Shown here: positions 44,345 to 53,336 of the stretch, one piece after another | How the letters are laid out: each line of letters begins with the position of its first letter | How positions within the stretch are numbered: position 1 is the stretch's first letter | Assembly: GCF_900128905.1 (NCBI RefSeq) | Contig: NZ_FQTV01000008.1 | Coordinates: 1 to 64,000 of the forward strand | DNA length: 64,000 nt | Direction of reading: 5' to 3' | Source: Bacteroides luti | Lineage (GTDB): Bacteria; Bacteroidota; Bacteroidia; Bacteroidales; Bacteroidaceae | Made by a program: the position numbers and the translations under genes | Notes under the pieces: generated by a model | Told to the model about the DNA's origin: nothing | The model's database searches: none | Seen by the model: the letters and a program-made list of their open reading frames with translations, nothing else

Positions 44345-44661
44345 TCTTTATTTAAAAATAGTTTCAATCAACGGGCAGAAAAGTTTGTTCTTTTCTGCCC
44401 GTTGTTGTTTCATCCATCCTTAAACAACAATTACATTTATGCTTCTATTAAGACAGCAATTAATTCAATTAACAAATATTCAAAATTGAAAGAATATAAT
44501 TTAACAAATCATAATTTACAAAAAAAACTCTTCTATTTTTTGAGCATTACTATTTACTATTTCAATTTATTTTGTATTTTCACACTCTGAAGTCTGCATT
44601 AAACAAACACTTTTAGACAAAGTGAGAAATCAGGCTGATAACTAAATTAAAAACAACGGAT
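44345..44661. other. Intergenic region between the two Lys-rich genes
   Basis: 317 bp. It holds the terminator of the upstream gene (44370-44403) and very AT-rich DNA that should include the promoter of the 44662 gene; no convincing -7/-33 pair was found. Confidence 0.5.
44370..44403 (+). terminator. Terminator after the lysine-rich gene
   Basis: A 14-bp perfect stem (44370-44383 and 44390-44403) with a 6-nt loop; the tail GTTGTTTC is only partly T-rich. Confidence 0.75.
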
Positions 44662-45054
44662 ATGAAAAAAATTATTTTATTTGCTGCATTCATTGCAGCT
44701 GTTAGCTTCACTGCAAACGCACAAACAGTATCAAAAAAAGTAGAAAAAGCTGAGAAGACTGCTACAGTACAAAAAGACAAAGCTAAAGAATGTTGTAAAG
44801 AAGCAAAAGCAGAATGTAAAGATGCTAAGGCTGAATGCAAAGACGCAAAGGCATGTTGTAAAGATGCTGCTAAAATGGCAAAAGCTGGAAAAAAAGAATG
44901 CAAAGCTGCATGTAAAGAAGCTTGCAAAGACGCAAAAGTAGCTAGCAAAGATGCTAAAGCTTGTTCAAAAGAATGCCAGAAAGATTGCAAAAAAGCATGT
45001 AAAGATGCTAAAGGTGAAGTTAAAAAAGCAGCTAAAAAAGAAGTAAAAGGATAA
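44662..45054 (+). CDS. Exported Cys/Lys-rich low-complexity small protein
   Basis: 130 residues. Signal peptide (MKKIILFAAFIAAVSFTANA), then a mature domain built on repeated KEAKAEC / KDAKACC units with 13 cysteines and many lysines. CxxxC-like spacing throughout suggests a metal-binding or disulfide-linked helical coil, but this is inference. Tandem paralogue of the protein at 43946, which has only two Cys. Followed by a clear terminator. Confidence 0.78.
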   Translation: MKKIILFAAFIAAVSFTANAQTVSKKVEKAEKTATVQKDKAKECCKEAKAECKDAKAECKDAKACCKDAAKMAKAGKKECKAACKEACKDAKVASKDAKACSKECQKDCKKACKDAKGEVKKAAKKEVKG

Positions 45055-45079
45055 TTCTTTAAAATAGTCTTATTATAAA

Positions 45080-45116
45080 AAAGATAGAAAGGAAAAGCTT
45101 TCTATCTTTTTTTATT
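45080..45116 (+). terminator. Terminator of the Cys/Lys-rich gene
   Basis: AAAGATAGAAAG (45080-45091) pairs with CTTTCTATCTTT (45098-45109) followed by TTTTATT. Confidence 0.88.
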
Positions 45117-45197
45117 ATGTAAAACATGAGTCTGTTTATACAAATTATTCAATACTGCCTGAGATGTAATTAATAAACGTCTAGTTAAAGCCTGTTT

Positions 45198-46169
45198 TTA
45201 ATTAAAGACCATATCAATAACCTCTTTTCTTGGCGAGTAAGGCATAGAAACAGCATGTCCAAGACGAACAAGCAACATAGGATATTCTCCATTTATATCA
45301 AGCTTGGTTCTCATTTCATCGGCAAGCGAATTCACCTCACATGGCTGATTTAAATAAGCATTGGTTACTCCCAACAATGTAGATTCTAGCAGGAATCGTT
45401 CAAGCGAGCGTCCTAAAGCAATCCAATCTAAAGGCGTACTATTTTCAACAGTAAAAAGAGCCAGCAGAGATGAAGATTCTATTTTCTTCTTATCCGATTT
45501 GTTTTGTGCCTCAGGAGTCAAAACAAAATTCATGATTGGTTTTCCTATCCATGAAGGGACCGATGGCGAACCCATAACAGCATACGTCAGTCCGTCTTTA
45601 TATTTAAGAACCTGCTTTTTATTTAGTCGTATCCAGTTGGTAAGTTCTTTTTTAAAGGCACTGTCTGTCATCTGCATTTCATTACCTCTGTAAACAAACT
45701 CTTTCAACAGATTAAATTCTGCATCTTTTTTCTCAAACAAGTGAACATGTACCCCATACTCAAGCTGAACCTCCCTTAAAACTTTCAACGTATCTTTAGT
45801 CAACGACCTGTTAGTATAGATTCGTCTGTTGGTCTGTCTTTTATTGATCTGCTCGAAAAGAGAATCCGAATATGTTTTATCAGCTTTCTCTAATTCTACA
45901 TGAACATAATATTCACCAGTGGTATCTGCAAGAATGCTTACACTATCCAGATACCCAAAATGACGTGCGGCAATACAAAGATTCTCTGTTGCAGTTCCTA
46001 AACTAATATACAACTCTCTGTTATTGCCATCCACCACAGGCAATGAGCGGCTAAAATCAGGATAAATATCAAGGCCTTTACTTGTTAACTTAAATCTCCA
46101 AGGCTGCGTATTATGTCCAGACGGGGCCTTCAACGCATACTCAACCAGTTCTGTAAATTGTTTCATCAC
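45198..46169 (-). CDS. Acg-like nitroreductase family protein
   Basis: 323 residues. N-terminal AVxAPSGHNTQPWRF-type FMN-binding motif (ALKAPSGHNTQPWRF) and a C-terminal LLVRLGHA block, as in the NADPH-dependent flavin oxidoreductase/nitroreductase family. Resembles Acg-type proteins, which have two nitroreductase-like halves. Probably cytoplasmic and FMN-bound; substrate unknown. Flanked by a terminator and a divergent TonB receptor, so a single-gene unit. Confidence 0.8.
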   Translation of the reverse strand: MMKQFTELVEYALKAPSGHNTQPWRFKLTSKGLDIYPDFSRSLPVVDGNNRELYISLGTATENLCIAARHFGYLDSVSILADTTGEYYVHVELEKADKTYSDSLFEQINKRQTNRRIYTNRSLTKDTLKVLREVQLEYGVHVHLFEKKDAEFNLLKEFVYRGNEMQMTDSAFKKELTNWIRLNKKQVLKYKDGLTYAVMGSPSVPSWIGKPIMNFVLTPEAQNKSDKKKIESSSLLALFTVENSTPLDWIALGRSLERFLLESTLLGVTNAYLNQPCEVNSLADEMRTKLDINGEYPMLLVRLGHAVSMPYSPRKEVIDMVFN

Positions 46170-46360
46170 TTTCTATTCTTCAATAATAACGTACAAATAT
46201 ATACTATTTATTTAAAAAATCACACCAAAAACATAAATATTTAGATATTACTTTTTAAACTCTATTTTATTGATATAGTGAGACGAACAAATTGAGAATT
46301 GAAATGTTATATAAGAAGCGTCAGTATATTCATTACCAAGAACTAAATTATAACGGAAAT

Positions 46361-48865
46361 ATGAGGAGTCTTTGTTTCATTCTTTTCCTGCTAATTTCCG
46401 TACTAAGCAACGTGGCTCAAACGCCTCAGAGAAGAACTGATCAACTGACAGGTTATACGGTTAAAGGAACTGTTATTGATTCTATATCCGGTCAGGGGGT
46501 ACAATATGCCACACTTAGTATAGCCGCAGCACGCTCACCACAAAATCCGCTAAAGGTGGTGGTAAGTGATAATAACGGAAATTTCACGGCTTCTTTTAAT
46601 GCTTCGCCCGGCAATTATGCAATTGCTATACAGTTTGTTGGCATGAAGCCAGCAGTAAAAAGGTTTTCTCTTACCTCAAATCAAAAACAGGTATCTTTGG
46701 GTTCTATATTTATGACTGAAACTTCAGCACTACTAAATGAAGTTGTGGTTGTGGCACAAAAGCCTTTAGTAAAGGTTGAAATAGATAAGCTGACTTACAG
46801 TATTGAAAACGACCCGGAAGCTAAGACCAGCAACACGTTGGAAATGTTTCGTAAGATACCAATGATTACGGTGGACAATGAAGATAATATTCAGCTGAAA
46901 GGTTCGTCCGACTTTAAAATATACCTGAATGGCAAGCCGTCAAACATGATAAGCAATAATCCGAGCGATGTTCTGAAAAGTATGCCTGCCAATTCCATTA
47001 AGAGTGTCGAAGTAATAACTGATCCAGGAGCCAAGTATGATGCTGAAGGTGTTGGGGGCATTATTAATATCATTACTGTAAAAAGCGGAATTGAAGGATA
47101 TACAGCGACCATTCGGAGTAATGCCAGCACACAGGGACGCATGGGTGGAGGAGCTTATTTATCTCTAAAAATGGGAAAGTTTGGTATTACTGCAAACTAC
47201 AATTACAATCACATCAACACGCCTTACAATGATTCTTATCTGGAACGTACAAATCAGGTAAATAACATAGAGAAATACATGACTCAGAACGGGCGTTCAA
47301 AGAATAAAGGACCGTTTCAGTTTGGTACTATAGAGGCCAGTTACGAGATAGACACACTTAATCTTGTAAGTTTGTCTGTCGAAAGGTTTAACGGAAATAT
47401 GACTGGTATTTCAGACTACATGGTTGAAATGAAAGGTGCTGAATATAATCCTTATTACAGTTATGACAGATACAGCAAATCAACAAGGACGTTTGGTTCA
47501 ACAGACATAAATGTAGACTACCAGCGCTCTACTCATCGCAAAGACGAACTTCTTACTGTTTCTTACAAATTCGACAACAACCCTAACGATAGTAAAAGCA
47601 ACACTTTATTAAAAAACTTATCGGGTGCTGTTCCCCTATTTCTGGCACGTACTCAAAACAACGTAAATAAAGCCTCAACAAATGAGCATACAATGCAGCT
47701 TGACTATACACGTCCCACATGGCAGGGGCAAAAGCTTGAAGCCGGTTTAAAGTTTATTCTCCGTAAAAGTAATAGTGAAACAGAACGTTGGCAAAATGAT
47801 ACTTTGGTAATTGATCCGTCTTACGACTTTAAGCACACACAGGAAATTTATTCTGCTTATATCAGTTACGACATCAAGATAAAAAAGTTTGGAATTAAAG
47901 CCGGAGTACGAGAAGAAAGCACTACCCAGAAAGTGAAATACGTTCTTTCTCCCGATATGAATTTCCATGTCAGCTATTCCAATTTAGTCCCTTCGGCAAC
48001 TGTTTCGTATATGAAAAATCCTTCAGAGCAAATCCGCTTTGGATACTCCATGCGTATTCGCCGTCCCGGCATTAGAAACCTGAATCCGTATATAAATGAT
48101 ACAGATCCTGAAAACATAAGCTATGGTAATCCAAAACTTAACCCCGAAAAAAGCCATAACCTGAATTTAAATTACAGTAGATTCACTCCAAAGCTTAATA
48201 TTAATCTTGGTCTAAGTTATCGTTTCGAGAACAATGGTATAGAAAGCTACACATTTATTGACCCCCAAAAGCCAAATGTAAGTCAAACTACCTACGACAA
48301 TATTGGTCATAGTCAACAAACCAGTTTTAATTTGTATGGTAACTGGAATGCTTTCAAGAACTTCAATCTTATAATAAACGGAGGCGCATTCTATGTAAAC
48401 ATGAAAAGTGATGCAACATCATCAACAGATAAACTGAGCAATAATGGATTCTTTTACAATTGCTATACTGGTCTTCAATATACGCTTCCCAAAAACTTCC
48501 GTTTGAATATTAATGGAGGTTACTTTGCCCCAAGAGTTAGTCTGCAGGGAAAAACAACGGCATTCTATTTTACCAGTTTTTCAGTTAGCAAAGATTTCCT
48601 GAACAAAAAATTATCGGTATCTCTCACTTGCTCTGATCCATTCTGGAAAACAAAAGAATATACAAGCAGAACAAACGACAGGAGTTTTACTATGAAGAAT
48701 GTAAATTATATCAATGCACGCGATTTCAGAATAAGTCTGTCATACAGATTTGGAACTCTCAAAACATCAGCCGCAAAGAAAGCAAAGAAAGGAATTACAA
48801 ATGATGATTTAAACAATAATAATGAAGAGAATCAAGTGGAAGGAGTAAATACAAACAACAGATAA
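46361..48865 (+). CDS. TonB-dependent receptor, outer-membrane beta-barrel family
   Basis: 834 residues from ATG 46361, which precedes the signal peptide (MRSLCFILFLLISVLSNVAQ). A longer frame from a TTG at 46292 is not credible because it would bury the signal. A carboxypeptidase-regulatory-like domain (YTVKGTVIDSISGQGVQYATLSI, about 30-115), a plug (EVVVVAQKPLVKVEIDKLTY through GIINIITVKSG) and an OMP_b-brl_3-type barrel follow. The C-terminus is hydrophilic and Asn-rich (NNNNEENQVEG) instead of ending in a barrel strand. The gene stands alone; no substrate can be inferred. Confidence 0.88.
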   Translation: MRSLCFILFLLISVLSNVAQTPQRRTDQLTGYTVKGTVIDSISGQGVQYATLSIAAARSPQNPLKVVVSDNNGNFTASFNASPGNYAIAIQFVGMKPAVKRFSLTSNQKQVSLGSIFMTETSALLNEVVVVAQKPLVKVEIDKLTYSIENDPEAKTSNTLEMFRKIPMITVDNEDNIQLKGSSDFKIYLNGKPSNMISNNPSDVLKSMPANSIKSVEVITDPGAKYDAEGVGGIINIITVKSGIEGYTATIRSNASTQGRMGGGAYLSLKMGKFGITANYNYNHINTPYNDSYLERTNQVNNIEKYMTQNGRSKNKGPFQFGTIEASYEIDTLNLVSLSVERFNGNMTGISDYMVEMKGAEYNPYYSYDRYSKSTRTFGSTDINVDYQRSTHRKDELLTVSYKFDNNPNDSKSNTLLKNLSGAVPLFLARTQNNVNKASTNEHTMQLDYTRPTWQGQKLEAGLKFILRKSNSETERWQNDTLVIDPSYDFKHTQEIYSAYISYDIKIKKFGIKAGVREESTTQKVKYVLSPDMNFHVSYSNLVPSATVSYMKNPSEQIRFGYSMRIRRPGIRNLNPYINDTDPENISYGNPKLNPEKSHNLNLNYSRFTPKLNINLGLSYRFENNGIESYTFIDPQKPNVSQTTYDNIGHSQQTSFNLYGNWNAFKNFNLIINGGAFYVNMKSDATSSTDKLSNNGFFYNCYTGLQYTLPKNFRLNINGGYFAPRVSLQGKTTAFYFTSFSVSKDFLNKKLSVSLTCSDPFWKTKEYTSRTNDRSFTMKNVNYINARDFRISLSYRFGTLKTSAAKKAKKGITNDDLNNNNEENQVEGVNTNNR

Positions 48866-48909
48866 TATTCTGATTTAATTTATATAATCCTCTGGTATAA
48901 GTTAAAAGA

Positions 48910-48946
48910 AAGGGCGCCCAACAACCATTGAGCGCCCTTAGCTTTT
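48910..48946. terminator. Bidirectional terminator
   Basis: AAGGGCGC (48910-48917) pairs with GCGCCCTT (48932-48939), with TTTTTT after it on the plus strand and TTTCTTTT on the minus strand. It lies between the convergent TonB receptor and hexosaminidase genes. Confidence 0.82.
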
Positions 48947-48963
48947 TTATTTTTTCTGAAATA

Positions 48964-51297
48964 TTATTCAACACATACTTCGTCTACAAATACATAAGCA
49001 GCTTTGCCTTTTCCACCATGCCATTGAGGCATAGAAGTAACGTTATTAACGATTACTTTCACAAATTTAGCTTGTGTTGGAGCAAAACCAAGAGTATAAT
49101 CATTCACTCCGTCCTTATCTCCTTTTTGAGCTTCCGGAAGAACTAGTTTTGCAGCTTCTTTGAAATTCTGACCATCAGCAGAAAGGTAAACAGTGATATC
49201 TTTTGGAGGGAACACCCAGTCGCCTTTAGCAGAGTTGGTTCCTAAACGAACAGATTTAACGTTTGTGTTTTCTCCTAAATCGATAACTAAATTCATTGGT
49301 TCGGCCTGGAAACCTACCCAACTATCGTTGTAGCTTTTACCACCACGGATACCATCTACCAAAGTAGCAGCACCATTACATTCAAACTTCTTGCTTGGTG
49401 TTGTGCTCAATGTTGCTTTCTTTGCTGTAGATTTAGTGAAAGAGAATGTTTTTTCTACATTACGCAGCTTCATATTCTTTCTGTCTACCATTGCTTTAAG
49501 TGTACAAGAATAAGGAACTTCAACCGGAGCTGTGTATTTAGTACTATTTACAGTAGGCTCTGTTCCGTCTATTGTATAATAAATTGGAGCATCACCAATT
49601 GTTTTCAAAGTAGCTTCCACGCATCCTTTTTCAGTATTTACAGCATAAGAAGGAGTTGCTTCAAAAATATGCTTAGCATAATTCATTCCCATTGCATCAT
49701 AAATCTCTGCAATGTGGCCAATGCGTGAAGTAAAACTTGCATAGTCTTTCTTATCAGCATTTGTCCATTGTACTTCGCTTAATGCAGCTAAACGAGGTAG
49801 CAGCATATATTCAAGATAAGCTTCCGATTCAATATATTCGGTCCATAAATTAGCCTGAGGACCAAGAATATGTTTTGCTTCTTCTTTGGTTAATTCAGCA
49901 GGAACCGGTTCAAATGAGTAAACTCTTTCTACAGGAGAGAATCCTCCGATAGCAAGTGGTTCTCTAGGATCAAGAGATTGATAATGGTCAAAATACAAGT
50001 GAGAGCCTGGAGTCATAATTACATCATGTCCCTGGCGAGCAGCTTCTATACCGCCTTCCATTCCTCTCCATGACATTACTGTTGCATTAGGAGCAAGACC
50101 ACCTTCGAGTATTTCATCCCATCCAATAATCATACGACCTTTGTCGTTCAGGAATTTCTCGATACGAGTCATTGTATAACTTTGTAATTTAGCCTCAGCA
50201 GAATGTTTCTCGTCGGCTTTCAAACCAAGTTCCTTAATCTTTGCCTGACAAACCGGACATTTTTCCCAGCGTACTTTTGGACACTCATCACCCCCAATAT
50301 GAATATACTTAGAAGGGAATAGTTCCATAACTTCGGTCAGTACATTTTCAAGGAAAGTAAATGTTTCTTCTTTTCCTACACATAATACATCATCAAGTAC
50401 TCCCCATTCTGTAGAAACCTTGTAAGGACCGCCAGTACAACCAAGGCTAGGATAACTAGCCAAAGCTGCTACCATGTGTCCTGGAAGGTCAATTTCAGGA
50501 ATAATTGTGATAAAACGATCTTGTGCATACTTCACAATCTCTTTTATTTGTTCCTGAGTGTAAAATCCTCCATGAGGTTTACCATCAGAACTTCCCCAGT
50601 TTTTACCCACCATTGTGTAAGCACGCTGACTTCCAATGGTTGTAAGTTCCGGATATTTTTTAATTTCAATTCTCCATCCCTGGTCATCTGTAAGATGGAA
50701 GTGAAATTTATTCAATTTATGCAAAGCCAGTACATCAATATACTTTTTCACTTCATCAACACTAAAAAAATGACGTGATACATCAAGATGCATACCTCTG
50801 TAACTAAAACGAGGAGCATCGCTGATTTTGGCACAAGCAAGCTCCCATTTCTGGTCCTTCATCAATGTTTTACCGAAAACAGCAGCAGGAAGTAATTGTT
50901 TTACTGTTTGAATAGCGTGAAAGAAACCTTCGGGTGCAGATGCTTCAATAAGAACCTTGTCTTTTTCTACGTCTAATTTATAGCCTTCTGCCGGAACTTT
51001 TTTGTTCAGAACAACAGTGATAGTATTACTAGCAGCTTTCTTAGCAGCTTTAGTACTTACCTTAACATTAATGCCAGAAGTAAGATTCAATTGTTTTGCA
51101 AAATCTTCTGCCACCTTAGTAAACTTACTGTCCAGTCCCTTCTGAACAATAAATTCACATTTATCATTCAATACAAAACGTCCTTCACTCTGTACCATTG
51201 AATTTGGAAGAGGAATTAGGTCGTAATTGCCCGCTTTCATCGTACTTCCGCACGTTAAACACGAACAAATCAGGATAATCGAAAAGAGTTTTTTCAT
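48964..51297 (-). CDS. Beta-N-acetylhexosaminidase, GH20
   Basis: 777 residues. A signal peptide with Cys near residue 11-16 could be a lipoprotein signal. A GH20b-like N-domain (about 26-160) is followed by the catalytic barrel with RGMHLDVSRHF, HFHLTDDQGWRIE and the catalytic Asp337-Glu338 pair in HIGGDECPK. After about residue 560 a chitobiase/C-terminal beta domain (YYTIDGTEPT) and an F5/8-type discoidin domain (DGIRGGKSYNDSWVGFQ and PTQAKFVKVIVNN) follow. Cleaves terminal GlcNAc or GalNAc from glycans, probably host or dietary, at the cell surface or periplasm. Confidence 0.95.
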   Translation of the reverse strand: MKKLFSIILICSCLTCGSTMKAGNYDLIPLPNSMVQSEGRFVLNDKCEFIVQKGLDSKFTKVAEDFAKQLNLTSGINVKVSTKAAKKAASNTITVVLNKKVPAEGYKLDVEKDKVLIEASAPEGFFHAIQTVKQLLPAAVFGKTLMKDQKWELACAKISDAPRFSYRGMHLDVSRHFFSVDEVKKYIDVLALHKLNKFHFHLTDDQGWRIEIKKYPELTTIGSQRAYTMVGKNWGSSDGKPHGGFYTQEQIKEIVKYAQDRFITIIPEIDLPGHMVAALASYPSLGCTGGPYKVSTEWGVLDDVLCVGKEETFTFLENVLTEVMELFPSKYIHIGGDECPKVRWEKCPVCQAKIKELGLKADEKHSAEAKLQSYTMTRIEKFLNDKGRMIIGWDEILEGGLAPNATVMSWRGMEGGIEAARQGHDVIMTPGSHLYFDHYQSLDPREPLAIGGFSPVERVYSFEPVPAELTKEEAKHILGPQANLWTEYIESEAYLEYMLLPRLAALSEVQWTNADKKDYASFTSRIGHIAEIYDAMGMNYAKHIFEATPSYAVNTEKGCVEATLKTIGDAPIYYTIDGTEPTVNSTKYTAPVEVPYSCTLKAMVDRKNMKLRNVEKTFSFTKSTAKKATLSTTPSKKFECNGAATLVDGIRGGKSYNDSWVGFQAEPMNLVIDLGENTNVKSVRLGTNSAKGDWVFPPKDITVYLSADGQNFKEAAKLVLPEAQKGDKDGVNDYTLGFAPTQAKFVKVIVNNVTSMPQWHGGKGKAAYVFVDEVCVE

Positions 51298-51340
51298 GTT
51301 ATTTTTCTTTGTTTAAAAGGATATAATTTATTATATCTGG

Positions 51341-51348
51341 CAAATATA
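51341..51348 (-). promoter_or_regulatory. Candidate -7 box for the GH20 gene
   Basis: Minus-strand TATATTTG matches TAnnTTTG about 44 bp before the start codon; a TTTG at 51372-51375 leaves a 23-bp spacer, slightly long. Confidence 0.45.
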
Positions 51349-51541
51349 CTAAAAATATATTCTCAACTAAACAAACAAACAAGAAAATAAGCACTCAAAC
51401 TTCGACTTATTAATAAATAAATTTAATTTAATTAATTATCTGATATTATAGGTATAAAAGTTATCCTCATTTATTATCTTCAAGATGGTATATAGCTTAA
51501 TATTGAATAAATAATGAATAGTATATCCAAAAGAATATTGT

Positions 51542-53317
51542 TTACTCTTTTTTTCGTTGCGTATAAACTGTATGAAGCAGTTCGTGCGACTTATGTCCGA
51601 GAGGTGCACCAAGGAACTCACGATATAACATCTTTATATCCTGGTTTTCATGTGATTTTCGTAAAGTTTTCCCTTCATCCTCTCTGTAAATAGCATCAAG
51701 TCTCTTCATCCTGTATGCATCATTTACAGGTCGTGGTTGTCCGCCTCCGCTGATACATCCTCCAGGACACCCCATTACTTCAATGAAATGATATGTACTC
51801 GTGCCGTTCTTTATTTCTTCCATTAATTCAGCTGCACCTATCAACCCGCTTGTAACGGCAACTCTTAAGGTTACTCCTGCCAGGAAATTAAACTCAGGTA
51901 ATGGTTTTTCTATCTTTAGTTCAGCAGTCTTAATTCTTTTTAGTCCCATAAGAGGCTTTAAGTGAAGCTTTTCTGCAGGAAGTTCACAACCCGTAACTAG
52001 CTCATATACTGTACGTAAAGCTGCTTCCATTACACCACCGGTTGTACCAAAGATATCGGCAGCACCGGAAGATAATCCCAACGGACTGTCAAACGTTCCA
52101 TCTGGTAGATTTCTAAAATCAATTCCGGCGTCTTTAATCATTCGTCCCAACTCACGGGTAGTAATCACTGCATCTACATTTGCCAATCCGTCGTTATACA
52201 TCTCCGGACGAATTATCTCAAACTTTTTAGCCGTACAAGGCATAACTGATACCATGAAAATAGATTTTGGATCAATACCAACCTTTTCTGCAAAATAAGA
52301 TTTAGTTAATGCTCCCAGCATCATGTGAGGAGATTTACAACTAGACAGATGAGCCAACTGATCAGGATAATGATGTTCTACGTACTTTATCCAGCCCGGA
52401 CTGCAACTGGTAATCATTGGGAGAACAGCCTCTTTTTTCTTAGTAGAGAACATATCTTTTAATCTTTCAAGAAATTCAGATCCTTCCTCCATGATAGTAA
52501 GGTCGGCACCAAAATTGGTATCAAAAACAAACTTAAAACCTATATTGTGTAAGGCCGAAGCCATTTTACCAGTAACCAATGTACCGGGTTCATAACCAAA
52601 CAATTCTCCTAGAGCTGCACGCACGGCCGGAGCTGTCTGTACAATAACAGTTTTGGATTTATCATACAGGGCTTCCCATACCTCTTGTGTTGAGTCTTTC
52701 TCTTTCAAGGCTCCAACAGGACATACCAAAACACACTGACCACAGTTAGTGCAAATTGATTCTCCCAAAAGCTCATCTTCCGATGGCCCTATAAATGTAG
52801 AAAAGCCACGATGATGTGGATTCATGAGACAAACTCCCTGAACTTGGTTACACACAGTTACACATCGGCGACAAAGAACACACTTTGAACTATCGCGAAC
52901 AATTGACGGACTGGAGCTGTCTACAAATTCTTTTGATTTGGCACCTTCATACCTATACTCATCAACCTGAATTAAATTACCTAGTTCCTGCAGTTCACAA
53001 TTCTGGTTTCTCCAGCAAGTAAGGCAATTCTTAGGATGATCTGAAAGCATCAGCTCATAGATTACTTTTCTTACATTGCGTACTCTTTCCGAATTGGTAT
53101 GGATAACCATTCCTTCTTTAGCTTCGGTTACACACGATGCCATCAGATTTTTAGCGCCTTCCACTTCAACAACACAGATACGGCACGATCCAATCTGATG
53201 TACATTCTCCATATAACAGAAGTGAGGGATTAAGATATGATTCTGTTTTGCAGCTTCAAAAATGGTAGTTCCCTCTTTTACCTGGACTGCTTTATCATTT
53301 ATTATCAGGTTTATCAT
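51542..53317 (-). CDS. hydA: [FeFe]-hydrogenase catalytic subunit HydA
   Basis: 591 residues. Order: NuoG-like 2Fe-2S domain (Cys34, Cys45, Cys48, Cys62), His/Cys-ligated cluster (His94, Cys98, Cys101, Cys107), two 4Fe-4S ferredoxin motifs (Cys146-156 and Cys189-199), then the H-cluster domain. H-cluster motifs: L1 TSCSPGW (303-309), L2 MPCTAKKFE (Cys361) and L3 MGCPGGCISGGGQP. The second position of L1 is Ser306 where the proton-relay Cys is usual (TSCCPGW); the codon is AGT. The domain layout and partners fit a multimeric NAD(H)-linked, probably electron-bifurcating, hydrogenase. Last gene of the operon. Confidence 0.94.
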   Translation of the reverse strand: MINLIINDKAVQVKEGTTIFEAAKQNHILIPHFCYMENVHQIGSCRICVVEVEGAKNLMASCVTEAKEGMVIHTNSERVRNVRKVIYELMLSDHPKNCLTCWRNQNCELQELGNLIQVDEYRYEGAKSKEFVDSSSPSIVRDSSKCVLCRRCVTVCNQVQGVCLMNPHHRGFSTFIGPSEDELLGESICTNCGQCVLVCPVGALKEKDSTQEVWEALYDKSKTVIVQTAPAVRAALGELFGYEPGTLVTGKMASALHNIGFKFVFDTNFGADLTIMEEGSEFLERLKDMFSTKKKEAVLPMITSCSPGWIKYVEHHYPDQLAHLSSCKSPHMMLGALTKSYFAEKVGIDPKSIFMVSVMPCTAKKFEIIRPEMYNDGLANVDAVITTRELGRMIKDAGIDFRNLPDGTFDSPLGLSSGAADIFGTTGGVMEAALRTVYELVTGCELPAEKLHLKPLMGLKRIKTAELKIEKPLPEFNFLAGVTLRVAVTSGLIGAAELMEEIKNGTSTYHFIEVMGCPGGCISGGGQPRPVNDAYRMKRLDAIYREDEGKTLRKSHENQDIKMLYREFLGAPLGHKSHELLHTVYTQRKKE

Positions 53318-53336
53318 AGTACTTAATTTTAGCTTT

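Noticed and set aside
46292..46360. Longer TTG start of the TonB receptor
   Set aside because: It would add 23 residues before the signal peptide; ATG 46361 is preferred.
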